Assembly (NCBI GenBank): GCA_002408385.1
Contig: DHSB01000069.1
Location: forward strand, 11,917-62,366
DNA: 50,450 nucleotides
Direction of reading: 5' to 3'
DNA from: Myxococcales bacterium UBA5297
GTDB lineage: Bacteria > Myxococcota > Myxococcia > Myxococcales > UBA5297
Positions within the stretch are counted from its first letter, which is position 1. Every line of letters begins with the position of its first letter. A program made the position numbers and the translations under genes. The notes below the pieces were generated by a model. It saw nothing but the letters and a program-made list of their open reading frames with translations. It made no database searches and was not told where the DNA came from. Shown in pieces: positions 7,859 through 16,557 of this stretch.

Positions 7859-10156
7859 ATGACGACCGAATCGACCACCCAGGCCGCCCCGTGGTCCGAG
7901 CTGCGCCAGCGCGAGCAGATCATCGCGCTCTCGCAGTTTTTCCATGCCGCCGGCTCGGTCAAGGAGCTGCTCGTCGGTGGCCAGAAGCGCCTCTTCGACT
8001 TCTTCGGAGTCGAGCGCGCGACCCTCTTCGCCCTCGACACGCGCAGCAGCGAGCTGTTCTCGGTCACCGGCAACGAGTTCAAGGAGATCCGCGTCCGGCT
8101 CGGCGTCGGGAGCATCGCCGGGTTCGTGGGCATGACCAAGCGCTCGCTCAACCTCCAGGACGTCTACGACGGGGACGAGCTCGCCCGCCACGACTCGAGG
8201 CTCACCTTCGACCAGCGCTGGGACAAGGCCTCGGGCTTTCGCACGCGCGAGGTGTTGTGCGTGCCGGTGCTCAACGACGGCAACCTGCTCGGCGTCCTGC
8301 AGCTCATCAACCACAAGGACCAGACCGCCTTCAGCGCTCGCGACGAGGCCGCCGCGCAGGAGCTCGCCAAGTCGCTCGGCCTCGCCTTCTACAACCTCAA
8401 CCGCCTCCACACCCTGCGCCAGGCGCGCAAGCCCTCGCGTTGGGACGCGCTCGTCGACAGCGGCGCCATCACCGAGAACGCCCTGCAGGAGGCGCTGCGC
8501 GAGGCCAAGTCCGCCGGGGTCGACGAGGCCCGCTATCTGGTCGAGCACAAGAAGATCAACCGCGCCGACGTGGAGCGCTCGCTCTCCAGCTTCTTCAACT
8601 GCGAGTTCTTCCGGCGCGCGCCCGGCCAGGTCATCGCCGAGTCGATGCGCGCCAAGCTGCGGGCCGACGGGCTCAAGAAGATCGTCGCCGCGCCGATCGA
8701 GCGGCGCGGCAAGAAGCTGCTGGCGGTCATCGACGATCCGTTCGACCTGTCGCGCACCGACCAGCTCCGCATGATCGAGCCGGACGCGCAGCTTCAGCTC
8801 ATGGTGGGCTTTCGCGACGAGATCGTCGCCTTCATCGAGCACTCGTACGGCCTGGTCGCCGACGGCGACGTGGACGTCGACGTGGTCGTCGACATCGCCG
8901 CGCCGGAGTCGGCCGGGGAGAGGCCGGCCGCCGAGCCCCCGGAGACCCACGAGAGCGACAGCGGGATCATCCGGCTCGCGAACCAGATCATCGTCGACGC
9001 GATGCGCCGGCGGGCTTCGGACATCCACATCGAGCCCAACGGCAGGGACCGCAATACGCTGGTGCGCTTCCGCGTGGATGGCGACTGCTCGCTCTACCAA
9101 GAGGTGCCGCCGGAGATGTGGGCCCCGCTGGTCGCCCGTTTCAAGATCATGGCGAACCTCGACATCTCGGAGCACCGCCGGCCGCAGGACGGCAAGATCC
9201 GCATGCGGCTGCCCGAGGGCCACGTCGAGCTGCGCGTCGCCACGCTGCCGACCGCCAACGGCAACGAGGACGTGGTGCTGCGCATCCTGGCCGCCTCCAA
9301 GCCGATGCCGCTCGAGCAGATGGGCCTCGCCGAGCGCAACCTGCGCGAGCTGCGGACGCTCATCAACAAGCCCTACGGGCTCATCCTCTGCGTCGGGCCG
9401 ACCGGCTCGGGAAAGACGACGACGCTGCACTCGACGCTGGGGGCCATCAACACGCTCGACACCAAGATCTGGACGGCCGAGGACCCGGTGGAGATTACGC
9501 AGCCGGGCCTGCGCCAACTCCAGGTGCACCCGAAGATCGGCCTCACCTTCGCCGCGGCGATGCGCTCGTTTTTGCGCGCCGACCCGGACGTGATCATGGT
9601 CGGCGAGATGCGCGACCAGGAGACCGCGGCGACCGCGGTCGAGGCCTCGCTGACCGGCCACCTGGTGCTCTCCACGCTGCACACCAACAGCGCCCCGGAG
9701 ACGGTCACGCGCCTGCTCGACATGGGGCTCGACCCGTTCACCTTCGCCGACGCGCTGCTCGGCGTGCTCGCGCAGCGGCTCGCCCGCGGGCTGTGCCAGA
9801 GCTGCTGCGAGCCGTACGCGGGGACCGAAGCGGAGTACCGGGAGATCGCCGCGCTCTACGGGGAGAAGGCGCTGGCCGAGCGTCTTGGAGTCAAGCCGGG
9901 CCCGGACTTCAAGCTCTGGCGCGCCAAGGGCTGCGAGGTCTGCGGACAGACCGGCTACAAGGGGCGCGTCGCCCTGCACGAGCTGTTGGTCGGCAGCGAC
10001 GAGATGAAGGCCGCGATCCAGCACCGCGCCTCCATCGCCGAGCTGCGCGAGCTCGCCGTCGGGCAGGGGATGACCACGCTGCTGCAGGACGGCATCGAGA
10101 AGCTGCTCGCGGGGCTGACCGATCTGAGGCAGGTGCTCACGGTCTGCAGCCGGTAG
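7859..10156 (+). CDS. GspE/PilB-family secretion ATPase with N-terminal GAF domain
   Basis: A 765-residue cytoplasmic motor ATPase with three parts. Residues about 15-180 form a GAF domain (FFGVERATLFALDTRSSELF..., REVLCVPVLNDGNLLGVLQL). About 190-330 form a GspE-N/MshEN-like domain. About 370-765 form the hexameric ATPase. That ATPase has Walker A GPTGSGKT (513-520), Walker B DVIMVGEMRD, the His box SLTGHLVLSTLHT and a four-cysteine zinc site (CQSCC ... CEVCG). It would power type IV pilus extension or type II secretion. The GAF domain suggests input from a small ligand such as a cyclic nucleotide. The ATG was chosen because the GAF domain begins right after it, and the upstream sequence lacks coding character. 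Confidence 0.92.
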   Translation: MTTESTTQAAPWSELRQREQIIALSQFFHAAGSVKELLVGGQKRLFDFFGVERATLFALDTRSSELFSVTGNEFKEIRVRLGVGSIAGFVGMTKRSLNLQDVYDGDELARHDSRLTFDQRWDKASGFRTREVLCVPVLNDGNLLGVLQLINHKDQTAFSARDEAAAQELAKSLGLAFYNLNRLHTLRQARKPSRWDALVDSGAITENALQEALREAKSAGVDEARYLVEHKKINRADVERSLSSFFNCEFFRRAPGQVIAESMRAKLRADGLKKIVAAPIERRGKKLLAVIDDPFDLSRTDQLRMIEPDAQLQLMVGFRDEIVAFIEHSYGLVADGDVDVDVVVDIAAPESAGERPAAEPPETHESDSGIIRLANQIIVDAMRRRASDIHIEPNGRDRNTLVRFRVDGDCSLYQEVPPEMWAPLVARFKIMANLDISEHRRPQDGKIRMRLPEGHVELRVATLPTANGNEDVVLRILAASKPMPLEQMGLAERNLRELRTLINKPYGLILCVGPTGSGKTTTLHSTLGAINTLDTKIWTAEDPVEITQPGLRQLQVHPKIGLTFAAAMRSFLRADPDVIMVGEMRDQETAATAVEASLTGHLVLSTLHTNSAPETVTRLLDMGLDPFTFADALLGVLAQRLARGLCQSCCEPYAGTEAEYREIAALYGEKALAERLGVKPGPDFKLWRAKGCEVCGQTGYKGRVALHELLVGSDEMKAAIQHRASIAELRELAVGQGMTTLLQDGIEKLLAGLTDLRQVLTVCSR

Positions 10157-10752
10157 CGCCGGACTGACGAAGAGCTCGGGCGCCCGGAAAGTGACCGGGG
10201 GCGGGCGGAGGACCGGTTCGCGCGATCGCGTGTGCCGGCGCGTACCCCGTCACTTGTTCGAGCTGCGCTCGCAAGCGCTGAAAGCGCCCTGCACGCCCCG
10301 AAACAACGTGCCCTGTCTGGCCAAGCACCGCGATCGCCCCAGGCCCGCGCAACCAAGGTCGTGACAAGCACCCCCGTAGGCGGGCGGGAGGACAGGGGAC
10401 GGACCAACCCGGCACCGAACGACTTTCAAGAGGCGGCGGGAAATCGCCTTGAGCTCGGCCCGGCCTACTCCGGTCACCTCGAGCAGAGTCGAGAGGCCGC
10501 TTGCGGTCGGGAGCACGCTCAAGGTGAGCGGGAATCGGCGGAGTCGAAGCAAGGGATTCTCGACGGGTCTTCCGCCCTGTCGCGGCGAAACCGGTTTCAA
10601 GATTGGCAAAACACGAGAAGCCATGCCGACGGGCCACGATGGGTGAGAAGCGCGGCCTCTCGGTACGGGATCCCGCCGCTCTCCAGACCGCTCCGACCCA
10701 TCGATCCGCACGGTTCGCTCTTCGCCGTGGTCGGTCGCAGGGCCGGGCACCG

Positions 10753-11004
10753 CGAGTCGCTCCGATCCGTGGCTCCGCCTGCTCGTACGTGCCCGGGCGC
10801 GGCAGATCGTTGCGTTTTCCTGACGAAGAGGTTCCGGGAATCACTCCGATCTGTGGCTCCGCCTACCCGTTTGTGTGCGGGACCGCTGATCGTTGCGTTT
10901 TTCTTAACGAAGAGGTTCCGGAAATCACTCCGATCTGTGGTTCGCCAACCCGTTTGTGTGCGGGACCACAGATCGTTGCGTTTTTCTGAACGAACGAGGG
11001 GCCC
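10753..11004. repeat. Three tandem copies of an 84-bp hairpin repeat
   Basis: The anchor TCCGAT begins at 10761, 10845 and 10929, exactly 84 bases apart. Copies 2 and 3 are nearly identical; copy 1 is diverged. In copy 3, CGATCTGTGGT pairs perfectly with ACCACAGATCG, and inside it CCCG pairs with CGGG around TTTGTGTG, giving a nested stem-loop. A GTTGCGTTTTTCT stretch follows each stem, so each unit looks rather like a terminator. Part of the unit recurs at 32100 (ATCACTCTGAGCTGTGGC). Confidence 0.8.
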
Positions 11005-11338
11005 GAAAGCGCGACGATTCGCAACTCGCCCACCCATTCCGGGAGCCCTGTCTCAGACTCCCGCGGTGGGCACCAGGCGCTGAAGAACTGGCGCGACCTC
11101 CTGCGGCACAGCGGTGAAGCGCACGCCGACGGCGCGCCCGGTCTCATCCGCGAGCCGGGTTCTCCTTGCCGTAGACCTCGCTCCCGCCTGGCGCCCGGCA
11201 GGTCTCGGGAGGAGCGCGATCTTCAGGTTGCTCAGCGGCGCGAGCTTCGCCTCCACGATCAGCTTGCAGCCGGCGGCTCGCGGGGCGCCAAGAAATCGAG
11301 CCGTTCGCCCGCGCCGACTGCCGCCACACCCCGAGGGT

Positions 11339-11347
11339 TGCTATCAT
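11339..11347 (+). promoter_or_regulatory. Extended -10 promoter of the PilT-like gene
   Basis: TGCTATCAT (TG at 11339-11340, TATCAT at 11342-11347) is a good extended -10 element 29 bases before the start codon. No clear -35 box is visible, as is common for extended -10 promoters. Confidence 0.45.
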
Positions 11348-11376
11348 CGGCGGCCCAACAAAGGCAGGGAGGCGAC

Positions 11377-13209
11377 ATGAAGGTTCTCGAGATCCAGGGT
11401 GAAGTCCGCGAGCGGCTGCTCAACGCGTTGTCGGCGTCCCAGTGGTTCAAGGCCCTGCCGCCGCCGGTGCTCGAGCAGGTGATCGCCGCGGCGAGCGCGC
11501 TCTACTACGACCCCGACGAGGTCGTGATGCGCCAGGGCGAGCCCTCCGACTCGTTCTTCCTGCTGCTCTCCGGGTGCGCGAGCGTGCTCGCCGAGCACGG
11601 CGAGGAGAAGGTCGAGGTCGGGCGCATGCGGCCGCCGGCGAGCTTCGGTGAGATCGGCCTGCTGCTAGGCCAGCCGCGTACCGCCACCATCGCCGCCGCC
11701 GAGCCCCTCTCGGTGCTCAAGTTCACCTCCAAGGCCTTCGACTCGATGCTCGAGGCGGTGCCCGGCTTCAGCCAGAGCGCCCTGCGCGGCATGGCCTCGC
11801 GCCTGCAGCACGTCACCAACCTCGTCCCGCTGCCGGAGGCCGAGGGACACCCCAGCCCCGAGGCGCTCAAGCTGCTGCCGGTCGGCTTCGTCCAGCGCCA
11901 CCGCGTGGTGCCGATGAAGATCGAGGGCGAGACGGTGACCCTGGGCTGTGTCGACGACCCGAGCCCGCAGCTCGTCGCCGGGGCCCGGCAGCTCATGCCG
12001 GGGATGGACCTGAAGATGGTGCGCATCGGCGCCAAGGTCCTCGACGAGGCGCTGCGCTCGCGCGCCGGGCTCGAGGGCTGGGAGGGCGGCGCAGCCGCGG
12101 CGCCCGTCGCCAAGCCGGCCGCCGGCAAGTCGCCGCGGCTCGAAGCCCTCCTCGAGCGCGCGGCGGCCGAGGGCGCCTCGGACCTGCACCTGTCAGCCGG
12201 CCAGCAGCCGCACTGGCGCATCGACGGCGAGATCCGGCGCATCGACGACCTGCCGCCGCTCGGCGAGCGCGAGGTGCTCGAGCTGCTCGAGCCGGTGATG
12301 GACGAGGCCGCCCGCCGCGAGTTTCGCGACAGCCACGACATCGACTTCGCCTATTCGTTGCCCGGCGTGGCGCGCTTTCGCATCAACGCCTACTGGGACA
12401 TGCACGGTGTCGGCGCCGCGTTCCGCCAGATCCCCTCGCAGATCGTCAGCCTCGAGCAGCTCGGGCTGCCCAAGGCGGCGCGCGCCTTCTGCGAGCTGAG
12501 CAAGGGGCTGGTGCTGGTCACCGGGGCCACCGGCAGCGGCAAGTCGACCACCCTCGCGGCGATGGTCGACTACATCAACCGCACCCAGCAGAAGCACATC
12601 GTCACCATCGAGGACCCCATCGAGTTCGTGCACGGCAGCAAGCTGTCGCTGGTGAACCAGCGCGAGGTCGGCGGCCACACCTCCAGCTTCGCCCGCGGTC
12701 TCAAGGCGGCGCTGCGCGAGGACCCGAACATCGTGCTCGTCGGCGAGCTGCGCGACCTGGAGACGGTGTCGCTGGCCCTGGAGATGGCCACCACCGGCCA
12801 CCTGGTCTTCGCCACCCTGCACACCTCGTCGGCGGTGGGCACCATCGACCGGGTCATCGATCTCTTTCCGCACGAGCAGCAGTCGAAGGTGCGCTCGACC
12901 TTGGCCGACGGGCTCAAGGGGGTCATCTGCCAGACCCTGCTCAAGAAGAAGGGCGGCGGGCGCGTGGCGGCCTTCGAGGTGCTGGTGGTCAACCACGCGG
13001 TCTCCAACCTCATCCGCGAGGCGAAGCCCACTCAGATTGCGAGCACCATGCAGTCGATGAAGGCCCAGGGCAACCAGATGCTCACCGACGAGTTGGTCAA
13101 GCTCGTCGAGGGGCGCAAGGTCGAGTACGACGAGGCCTACGCCAAGGCGATCGACAAGATCGATCTCGCCCGGCGCCTCAAGCCGGGGACGCTGCCGCCG
13201 GGGGTTTGA
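11377..13209 (+). CDS. PilT-family ATPase with N-terminal cyclic-nucleotide-binding-type domain
   Basis: A 610-residue cytoplasmic ATPase. Residues about 20-140 form a CAP-like cyclic-nucleotide-binding fold (VVMRQGEPSDSFFLLLSG...GEIGLLLGQPRTATIAAAEP). About 160-235 resemble a short GspE-N/MshEN piece (PVGFVQRHRVVPMKIEGETV). From about 250 a PilT ATPase follows, with LLERAAAEGASDLHLSAGQQ, Walker A GATGSGKS (383-390), Walker B NIVLVGELRD and His box TTGHLVFATLHT. PilT proteins drive pilus retraction; canonical PilT (about 350 residues) lacks the N-terminal 240. The ligand-binding loop keeps R-T-A-T rather than the full PRxA, so nucleotide binding is uncertain. GGGAGG precedes the ATG. Confidence 0.92.
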   Translation: MKVLEIQGEVRERLLNALSASQWFKALPPPVLEQVIAAASALYYDPDEVVMRQGEPSDSFFLLLSGCASVLAEHGEEKVEVGRMRPPASFGEIGLLLGQPRTATIAAAEPLSVLKFTSKAFDSMLEAVPGFSQSALRGMASRLQHVTNLVPLPEAEGHPSPEALKLLPVGFVQRHRVVPMKIEGETVTLGCVDDPSPQLVAGARQLMPGMDLKMVRIGAKVLDEALRSRAGLEGWEGGAAAAPVAKPAAGKSPRLEALLERAAAEGASDLHLSAGQQPHWRIDGEIRRIDDLPPLGEREVLELLEPVMDEAARREFRDSHDIDFAYSLPGVARFRINAYWDMHGVGAAFRQIPSQIVSLEQLGLPKAARAFCELSKGLVLVTGATGSGKSTTLAAMVDYINRTQQKHIVTIEDPIEFVHGSKLSLVNQREVGGHTSSFARGLKAALREDPNIVLVGELRDLETVSLALEMATTGHLVFATLHTSSAVGTIDRVIDLFPHEQQSKVRSTLADGLKGVICQTLLKKKGGGRVAAFEVLVVNHAVSNLIREAKPTQIASTMQSMKAQGNQMLTDELVKLVEGRKVEYDEAYAKAIDKIDLARRLKPGTLPPGV

Positions 13210-13373
13210 ATCGGTGACGGGCGCGGGCGGGCCGCCGTCTCGGCGGCCCGGAGAAGAGGGCCTCTCGATTGCGCGCGCGGTGGTTCTGTCGATGGTCGAT
13301 GTCGCTCTTGATCGGAGCGCCAGCCTTTGTGCTGGCCCACCGGTCAGCCTGGGCCGCTCGGCAAGCTCGGGGC

Positions 13374-13555
13374 AGGCGAGGTCAAGGGCCTCTCGACTTC
13401 GCCTCCCTCGTTCCTCGGGAGGCTACGCTCGAGGTGAGCGGGGATGGGCCTCTTCGATTTCGCCTCTCCCGTTCCTCCGGAGGCTAGCTCGAGGTGAGCG
13501 GGGACGGGCCTCTTCGACTTCGCCTCCCTCGTTCCTCGGGAGGCTACGCTCGAGG
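13374..13555. repeat. Three tandem copies of a 60/61-bp repeat
   Basis: The block GGTGAGCGGGGA ends units at 13433, 13493 and 13554. Each unit reads CTCTTCGACTTCGCCTC, then a small hairpin (CCTCCC with GGGAGG around TCGTTCCTC in two copies), then GCTCGAGGTGAGCGGGG. A related piece is at 32545-32625. The array runs up to the stop codon of the convergent phosphatase gene and fills most of the 373-base gap 13210-13582. Confidence 0.8.
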
Positions 13556-13582
13556 TGAGCGGGGACGGGCGCCCCTCGCGTT

Positions 13583-14137
13583 TCAGGACGCGTCGAGGAA
13601 GGCCTGGATGAAGCGCTCCTGCCTCTGGTTTTCGACGGCGCCGGGGCGCACGCGGCGGACCGCGGCGATGGCGTCGTCCGGGGCGACGCCGAGCGACACG
13701 AGGCACGAGGCGGCGACGAGCCCGCTGCGCCCGAGGCCGCCTCGGCAGTGGATGACCACCGTCTTGCCCCCGCGCGCGATGCCGACGATGCGCTCGACGA
13801 GCTGCGAGAGCTCGGCGCGCGAGCCGGGGACCCCGCCGTCGGGGATGGGGAAGCGGAGCACCGGGATCCCGTGGGACTCGCAACTGGCGAACAGCTCGGG
13901 GATGCCCAGCAGCTCGAGCTCGTGGTCCTCGACGAGCGAGACGAGCACGCGCGTGCCGTAGGCCTGGCAGAGCCGCTCGAGGTCCTTGTCGACGTCGCGG
14001 CACCACTCGCCGGTGATCGCCCGGTGTTTCTTCCCCGGCGCGAAGGTGAGGCCGATGCGGCCGGGCAGGCCGACGAGCTCTTGAGGCAGGAGGGCAACTT
14101 TGATCGGGTCGGTGTCGGAGGTTCGCGCGTTCAGCAT
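13583..14137 (-). CDS. Dual-specificity/tyrosine protein phosphatase
   Basis: A 184-residue cytoplasmic phosphatase with the cysteine-based P-loop H-C-R-G-G-L-G-R-S-G (Cys131, Arg137) and a likely general acid Asp100 in PIPDGGVPG. The order of elements (RVLVSLVEDHEL..., FPIPDGG, HCRGGLGRSG) is close to CDKN3-like and related DSP families. The start ATG overlaps the stop of the upstream ADP-ribosylglycohydrolase gene (ATGCTGA), so the two are translationally coupled. A joint role in undoing protein modifications is inferred from that coupling only. Confidence 0.88.
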   Translation of the reverse strand: MLNARTSDTDPIKVALLPQELVGLPGRIGLTFAPGKKHRAITGEWCRDVDKDLERLCQAYGTRVLVSLVEDHELELLGIPELFASCESHGIPVLRFPIPDGGVPGSRAELSQLVERIVGIARGGKTVVIHCRGGLGRSGLVAASCLVSLGVAPDDAIAAVRRVRPGAVENQRQERFIQAFLDAS

Positions 14138-15177
14138 GGGTCGGCTCCGGTGAGGCTCAGCAGTCGCTTCGGGTGGAAGTCGTCTCGCAGCGGGCCGGGA
14201 GGCCCGTCCTGCAGGGCCTCGAGAACGCGCCGAATCCATCGGTCGGGGATAGCGGCGGCGCCGTGGGCAGCGCCCAAGAGCGCGCCGGCGATGGCGCCGT
14301 TGGTGTCCGCGTCGCCGCCGCGGTTGACCACGTCGATGACGCCGGCCTCGAAGCCGGGCGCATGCATCAGCTCCCAGAAGGCGAGCCGGAAGGCGACCCG
14401 GACGAAGCCCTGCATCTGGTGCAGGTGGAGCTCGGGACCATAGAGCTCGGGATCGGCGCGGCAGGCGGCGGCGAGGTCCTCGCGCAGCGACGCGCAGTCC
14501 TCCTCGACGGCCGCATGTTCCTCCGGCCAGTGCTCGAGCAGCGCCTCGGCCGTCCTGGAGATTTCGGCGACGGCGGCCTCGAGCATCACGGCGGGCAGGC
14601 TCTGCGAGCTCCGGGTGAGCGCCGCGGCGAGCGCGGCGTCGAACGCCGTGCAGGCGAGCTGGCAGCGCGGGTCGGCGTGGGTGATCGCCGAGTCGGCGAG
14701 CGCGGCCTGGCGGCGTGCCGCCTCGTCGTTCGCGAAGAAGACCGCGATGGGCGCGGTGCGCATCAGCGAGCCGTTGCCCGCCGCGTGTCGTCCGCTCGCG
14801 AGCCAGACCGCGCGGCCGGCCGTCTCGGGAGCGGCGCCCGCGGCGATCGCCGCGAGCGCGGCGCCGATCTGTTTGCCCACGTCGAAGGCCGCGCCTCGCC
14901 AGGCGACGTACCGGCGCGCGAGGTCGCTCTGGGAGAAGCGCCCGAGCTTGACGAGGCTGGTGGCGAGCGCGCAGGCCATCTGCGTGTCATCGGTGATCTG
15001 CCCGGGCTTCAGGTTGAACGGGCCGCCGCCGACGAGGTCGAGGTGCGGACCGGCCGCCAGCTCGGGGAAACGCGGGGCGCGCGGGCGCGTGAACTCGAGA
15101 GTGGTGCCGAGCGCATCGCCGACGGCGAGTCCGAGAAGCACGCCACGCGCCCGGTCTGCGTACGGCTCAGTAGCCAT
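14131..15177 (-). CDS. ADP-ribosylglycohydrolase (DraG/ARH family)
   Basis: A 348-residue enzyme of the ADP-ribosylglycohydrolase family (PF03747), which removes ADP-ribose from proteins or other ADP-ribosylated acceptors with two Mg ions. The N-terminal GxxxGDALGTTLE is present. The first metal motif is T-D-D-T (62-65) and the second is G-G-D-A-D-T (287-292, Asp289 and Asp291). The NRGGDADT-NGAIAGALLGAAHG end is typical. No nitrogenase gene or DraT is nearby, so a nitrogen-fixation role is not indicated. GGAGG lies upstream of the ATG. It is first in a two-gene operon with the phosphatase. Confidence 0.92.
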   Translation of the reverse strand: MATEPYADRARGVLLGLAVGDALGTTLEFTRPRAPRFPELAAGPHLDLVGGGPFNLKPGQITDDTQMACALATSLVKLGRFSQSDLARRYVAWRGAAFDVGKQIGAALAAIAAGAAPETAGRAVWLASGRHAAGNGSLMRTAPIAVFFANDEAARRQAALADSAITHADPRCQLACTAFDAALAAALTRSSQSLPAVMLEAAVAEISRTAEALLEHWPEEHAAVEEDCASLREDLAAACRADPELYGPELHLHQMQGFVRVAFRLAFWELMHAPGFEAGVIDVVNRGGDADTNGAIAGALLGAAHGAAAIPDRWIRRVLEALQDGPPGPLRDDFHPKRLLSLTGADPC

Positions 15178-15346
15178 GGCTGCCTCCGGCGAAGAAAGCG
15201 GTGCCCGGCGCAGCGGAGAGCCCCGGTCCGCGAGTCCTCAGAGAGCGTCGAGTGCGTGCTGTGAGCTCATTCGGCCCGAACGGCGGAAGGAAGGCAAGCG
15301 CCGGCTCGCCATTTTGAAAGCCGGGCAAGCGAGCCTCGCGCGCCGC

Positions 15347-16507
15347 TTATTCGGCAAGGGATTCGATCTCGGCCTCGACCTCTTCGCGGCTGGTTTCGAG
15401 GTATTCACGGGCGAACGGCGAAAGCGGCAGCAGCGCGATCAGCCTGTCGGCCCGTGGGCCCGAGCGGAAGACGGCGAGCCCGAGATAGGCGCGGATCGCG
15501 CCGGCGCAGGTCGAGTTCACCAGGTCGGGGCACCGCTCCTCCACCGCGGCGCCGAACCACTCGAGCTGCCTGTCCAGCTCCTGGGAAAAGAGCGCGGAGC
15601 CGTTGACGAAGCGGCCGCGCTCGAATCGGAAGGGCAGGCTGACCAGCTCGGAGGTGGTCTCCATCAGATGGCTGAGCCGCAGCTCCGCGGGCGGTTTCCC
15701 GTCGAGATCGACGAGCTCGATCATCCCCTGGACGTCGAGGAGCGGCTCGACGCTGCGCCCGCGAGCGACGAAGAGCTGCGAGCGTGGATTGCACGGGTCG
15801 GGGCAGGTCTTCTCGACGAGCAGCAGCGCCGGATGGCGCCCGACCTTACCCGCGAGGCCGAGGTGCGCGCCGCGAAGCGTGGAGACGACCGCCTCGCCGT
15901 CGGGCCCGTAGACCGAGACAACCTCGTCGTCCTCTTCGACGACGCGGAAGGGGCCGAGCTGTCTCACAGGGCTCGTGCCCTCGTTCGTCGTCGAGGCGGG
16001 CGCAGGAGGCGGGGGCGGCGGCGCGCTGCCCGGGGGGCTCAGGTCGAGGTCTGCCGGCAGCGACGGGGTCGCGTCCGCTTCGCCGTCGGTCTCTTCGCCC
16101 TCGCCCGTCGCGTCGGCAGGAGGCGCGAGGTCGAGATCTGCCGGGAGCGGCTCGCTCGAGGTGGGGTCGTCCCCGGGCTCCTCGCCGCCCTGGGGCTTGC
16201 TCGGGTCGAGCCGGTCGAGCATCTCCACCAGCGCCTGCGGCAGACCGGGCGGCGGCCTCGGCGCCGGCTGCGCGGGCGGGGCCGGCTCGTCGGGAGGTGA
16301 AGCGAAGTCCGACCGAGCCGCCGCGCTCGCCTCGCCCGGCGCCTCCGGTTGGCCGGGGGCCGCGGCGCCGTCGTCGCGAGGTGGGGCGAAGTCGGCGGAG
16401 GCCGGCGCCGCCGGCTGGTCGAGCGCCCGCCTGGCTGCAATGGACCCGAACATCAGGCAGGCGAGGAGGATGCCCGCCCCGAGAAAGAGGTACTGACGCC
16501 TGTCCAC
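15347..16507 (-). CDS. Membrane-anchored protein with a long proline-rich linker, unknown function
   Basis: A protein of about 386 residues. One N-terminal membrane segment (YLFLGAGILLACLMFGSIAA) is followed by about 140 residues rich in Pro, Ala, Asp and Glu. These include two near-copies of LPADLDL-x-P-P and PPDEPAPPAQPAPRPPP. A folded C-terminal domain of about 210 residues then begins at RQLGPFRVVEEDDEV and has four or more cysteines (CPDPCNPRS, RCPDLVNSTCAG). The topology suggests a periplasmic domain on a flexible tether. I chose GTG at 16507 because GGAGG sits four bases upstream; an ATG ten codons earlier lacks such a site. It lies 50 bases after the small gene upstream and probably forms an operon with it. 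I do not recognise the family. Confidence 0.72.
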   Translation of the reverse strand: MDRRQYLFLGAGILLACLMFGSIAARRALDQPAAPASADFAPPRDDGAAAPGQPEAPGEASAAARSDFASPPDEPAPPAQPAPRPPPGLPQALVEMLDRLDPSKPQGGEEPGDDPTSSEPLPADLDLAPPADATGEGEETDGEADATPSLPADLDLSPPGSAPPPPPPAPASTTNEGTSPVRQLGPFRVVEEDDEVVSVYGPDGEAVVSTLRGAHLGLAGKVGRHPALLLVEKTCPDPCNPRSQLFVARGRSVEPLLDVQGMIELVDLDGKPPAELRLSHLMETTSELVSLPFRFERGRFVNGSALFSQELDRQLEWFGAAVEERCPDLVNSTCAGAIRAYLGLAVFRSGPRADRLIALLPLSPFAREYLETSREEVEAEIESLAE

Positions 16508-16557
16508 GGGCCCTCCAAAAGCGATGGGCCCAAGCATATCGCGGCGCGCCTCGCGCT

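Larger units (their letters stand above)
10157..11376. other. 1.2-kb repeat-rich intergenic region
   Basis: No supported gene is seen. Open frames on both strands mostly arise because the 84-bp tandem repeat is a multiple of three. The region holds a family C repeat (around 10230-10360, shared with 32240-32400), a diverged family A copy (10480-10552), the 84-bp tandem repeat and a promoter at its right end. Such stacking of repeats suggests a repeat-accretion site between the two motor ATPase genes. Confidence 0.6.

Noticed and set aside
6722..10024. 1100-codon open frame on the minus strand
   Set aside because: It is antisense to the GAF-PilB gene and reads as Asp/Arg/Leu-rich sequence without motifs, an effect of GC bias; the plus-strand genes have full domain evidence.
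10232..11083. Protein-coding gene in the 10-11 kb gap
   Set aside because: Open frames on both strands owe their length to an 84-bp (28-codon) repeat and low-bias sequence; no ribosome site or known motif.
14131..15177. Nitrogenase-regulating DraG
   Set aside because: The family is right, but no nif or draT gene is in the window, so only the general ADP-ribosylglycohydrolase call is supported.
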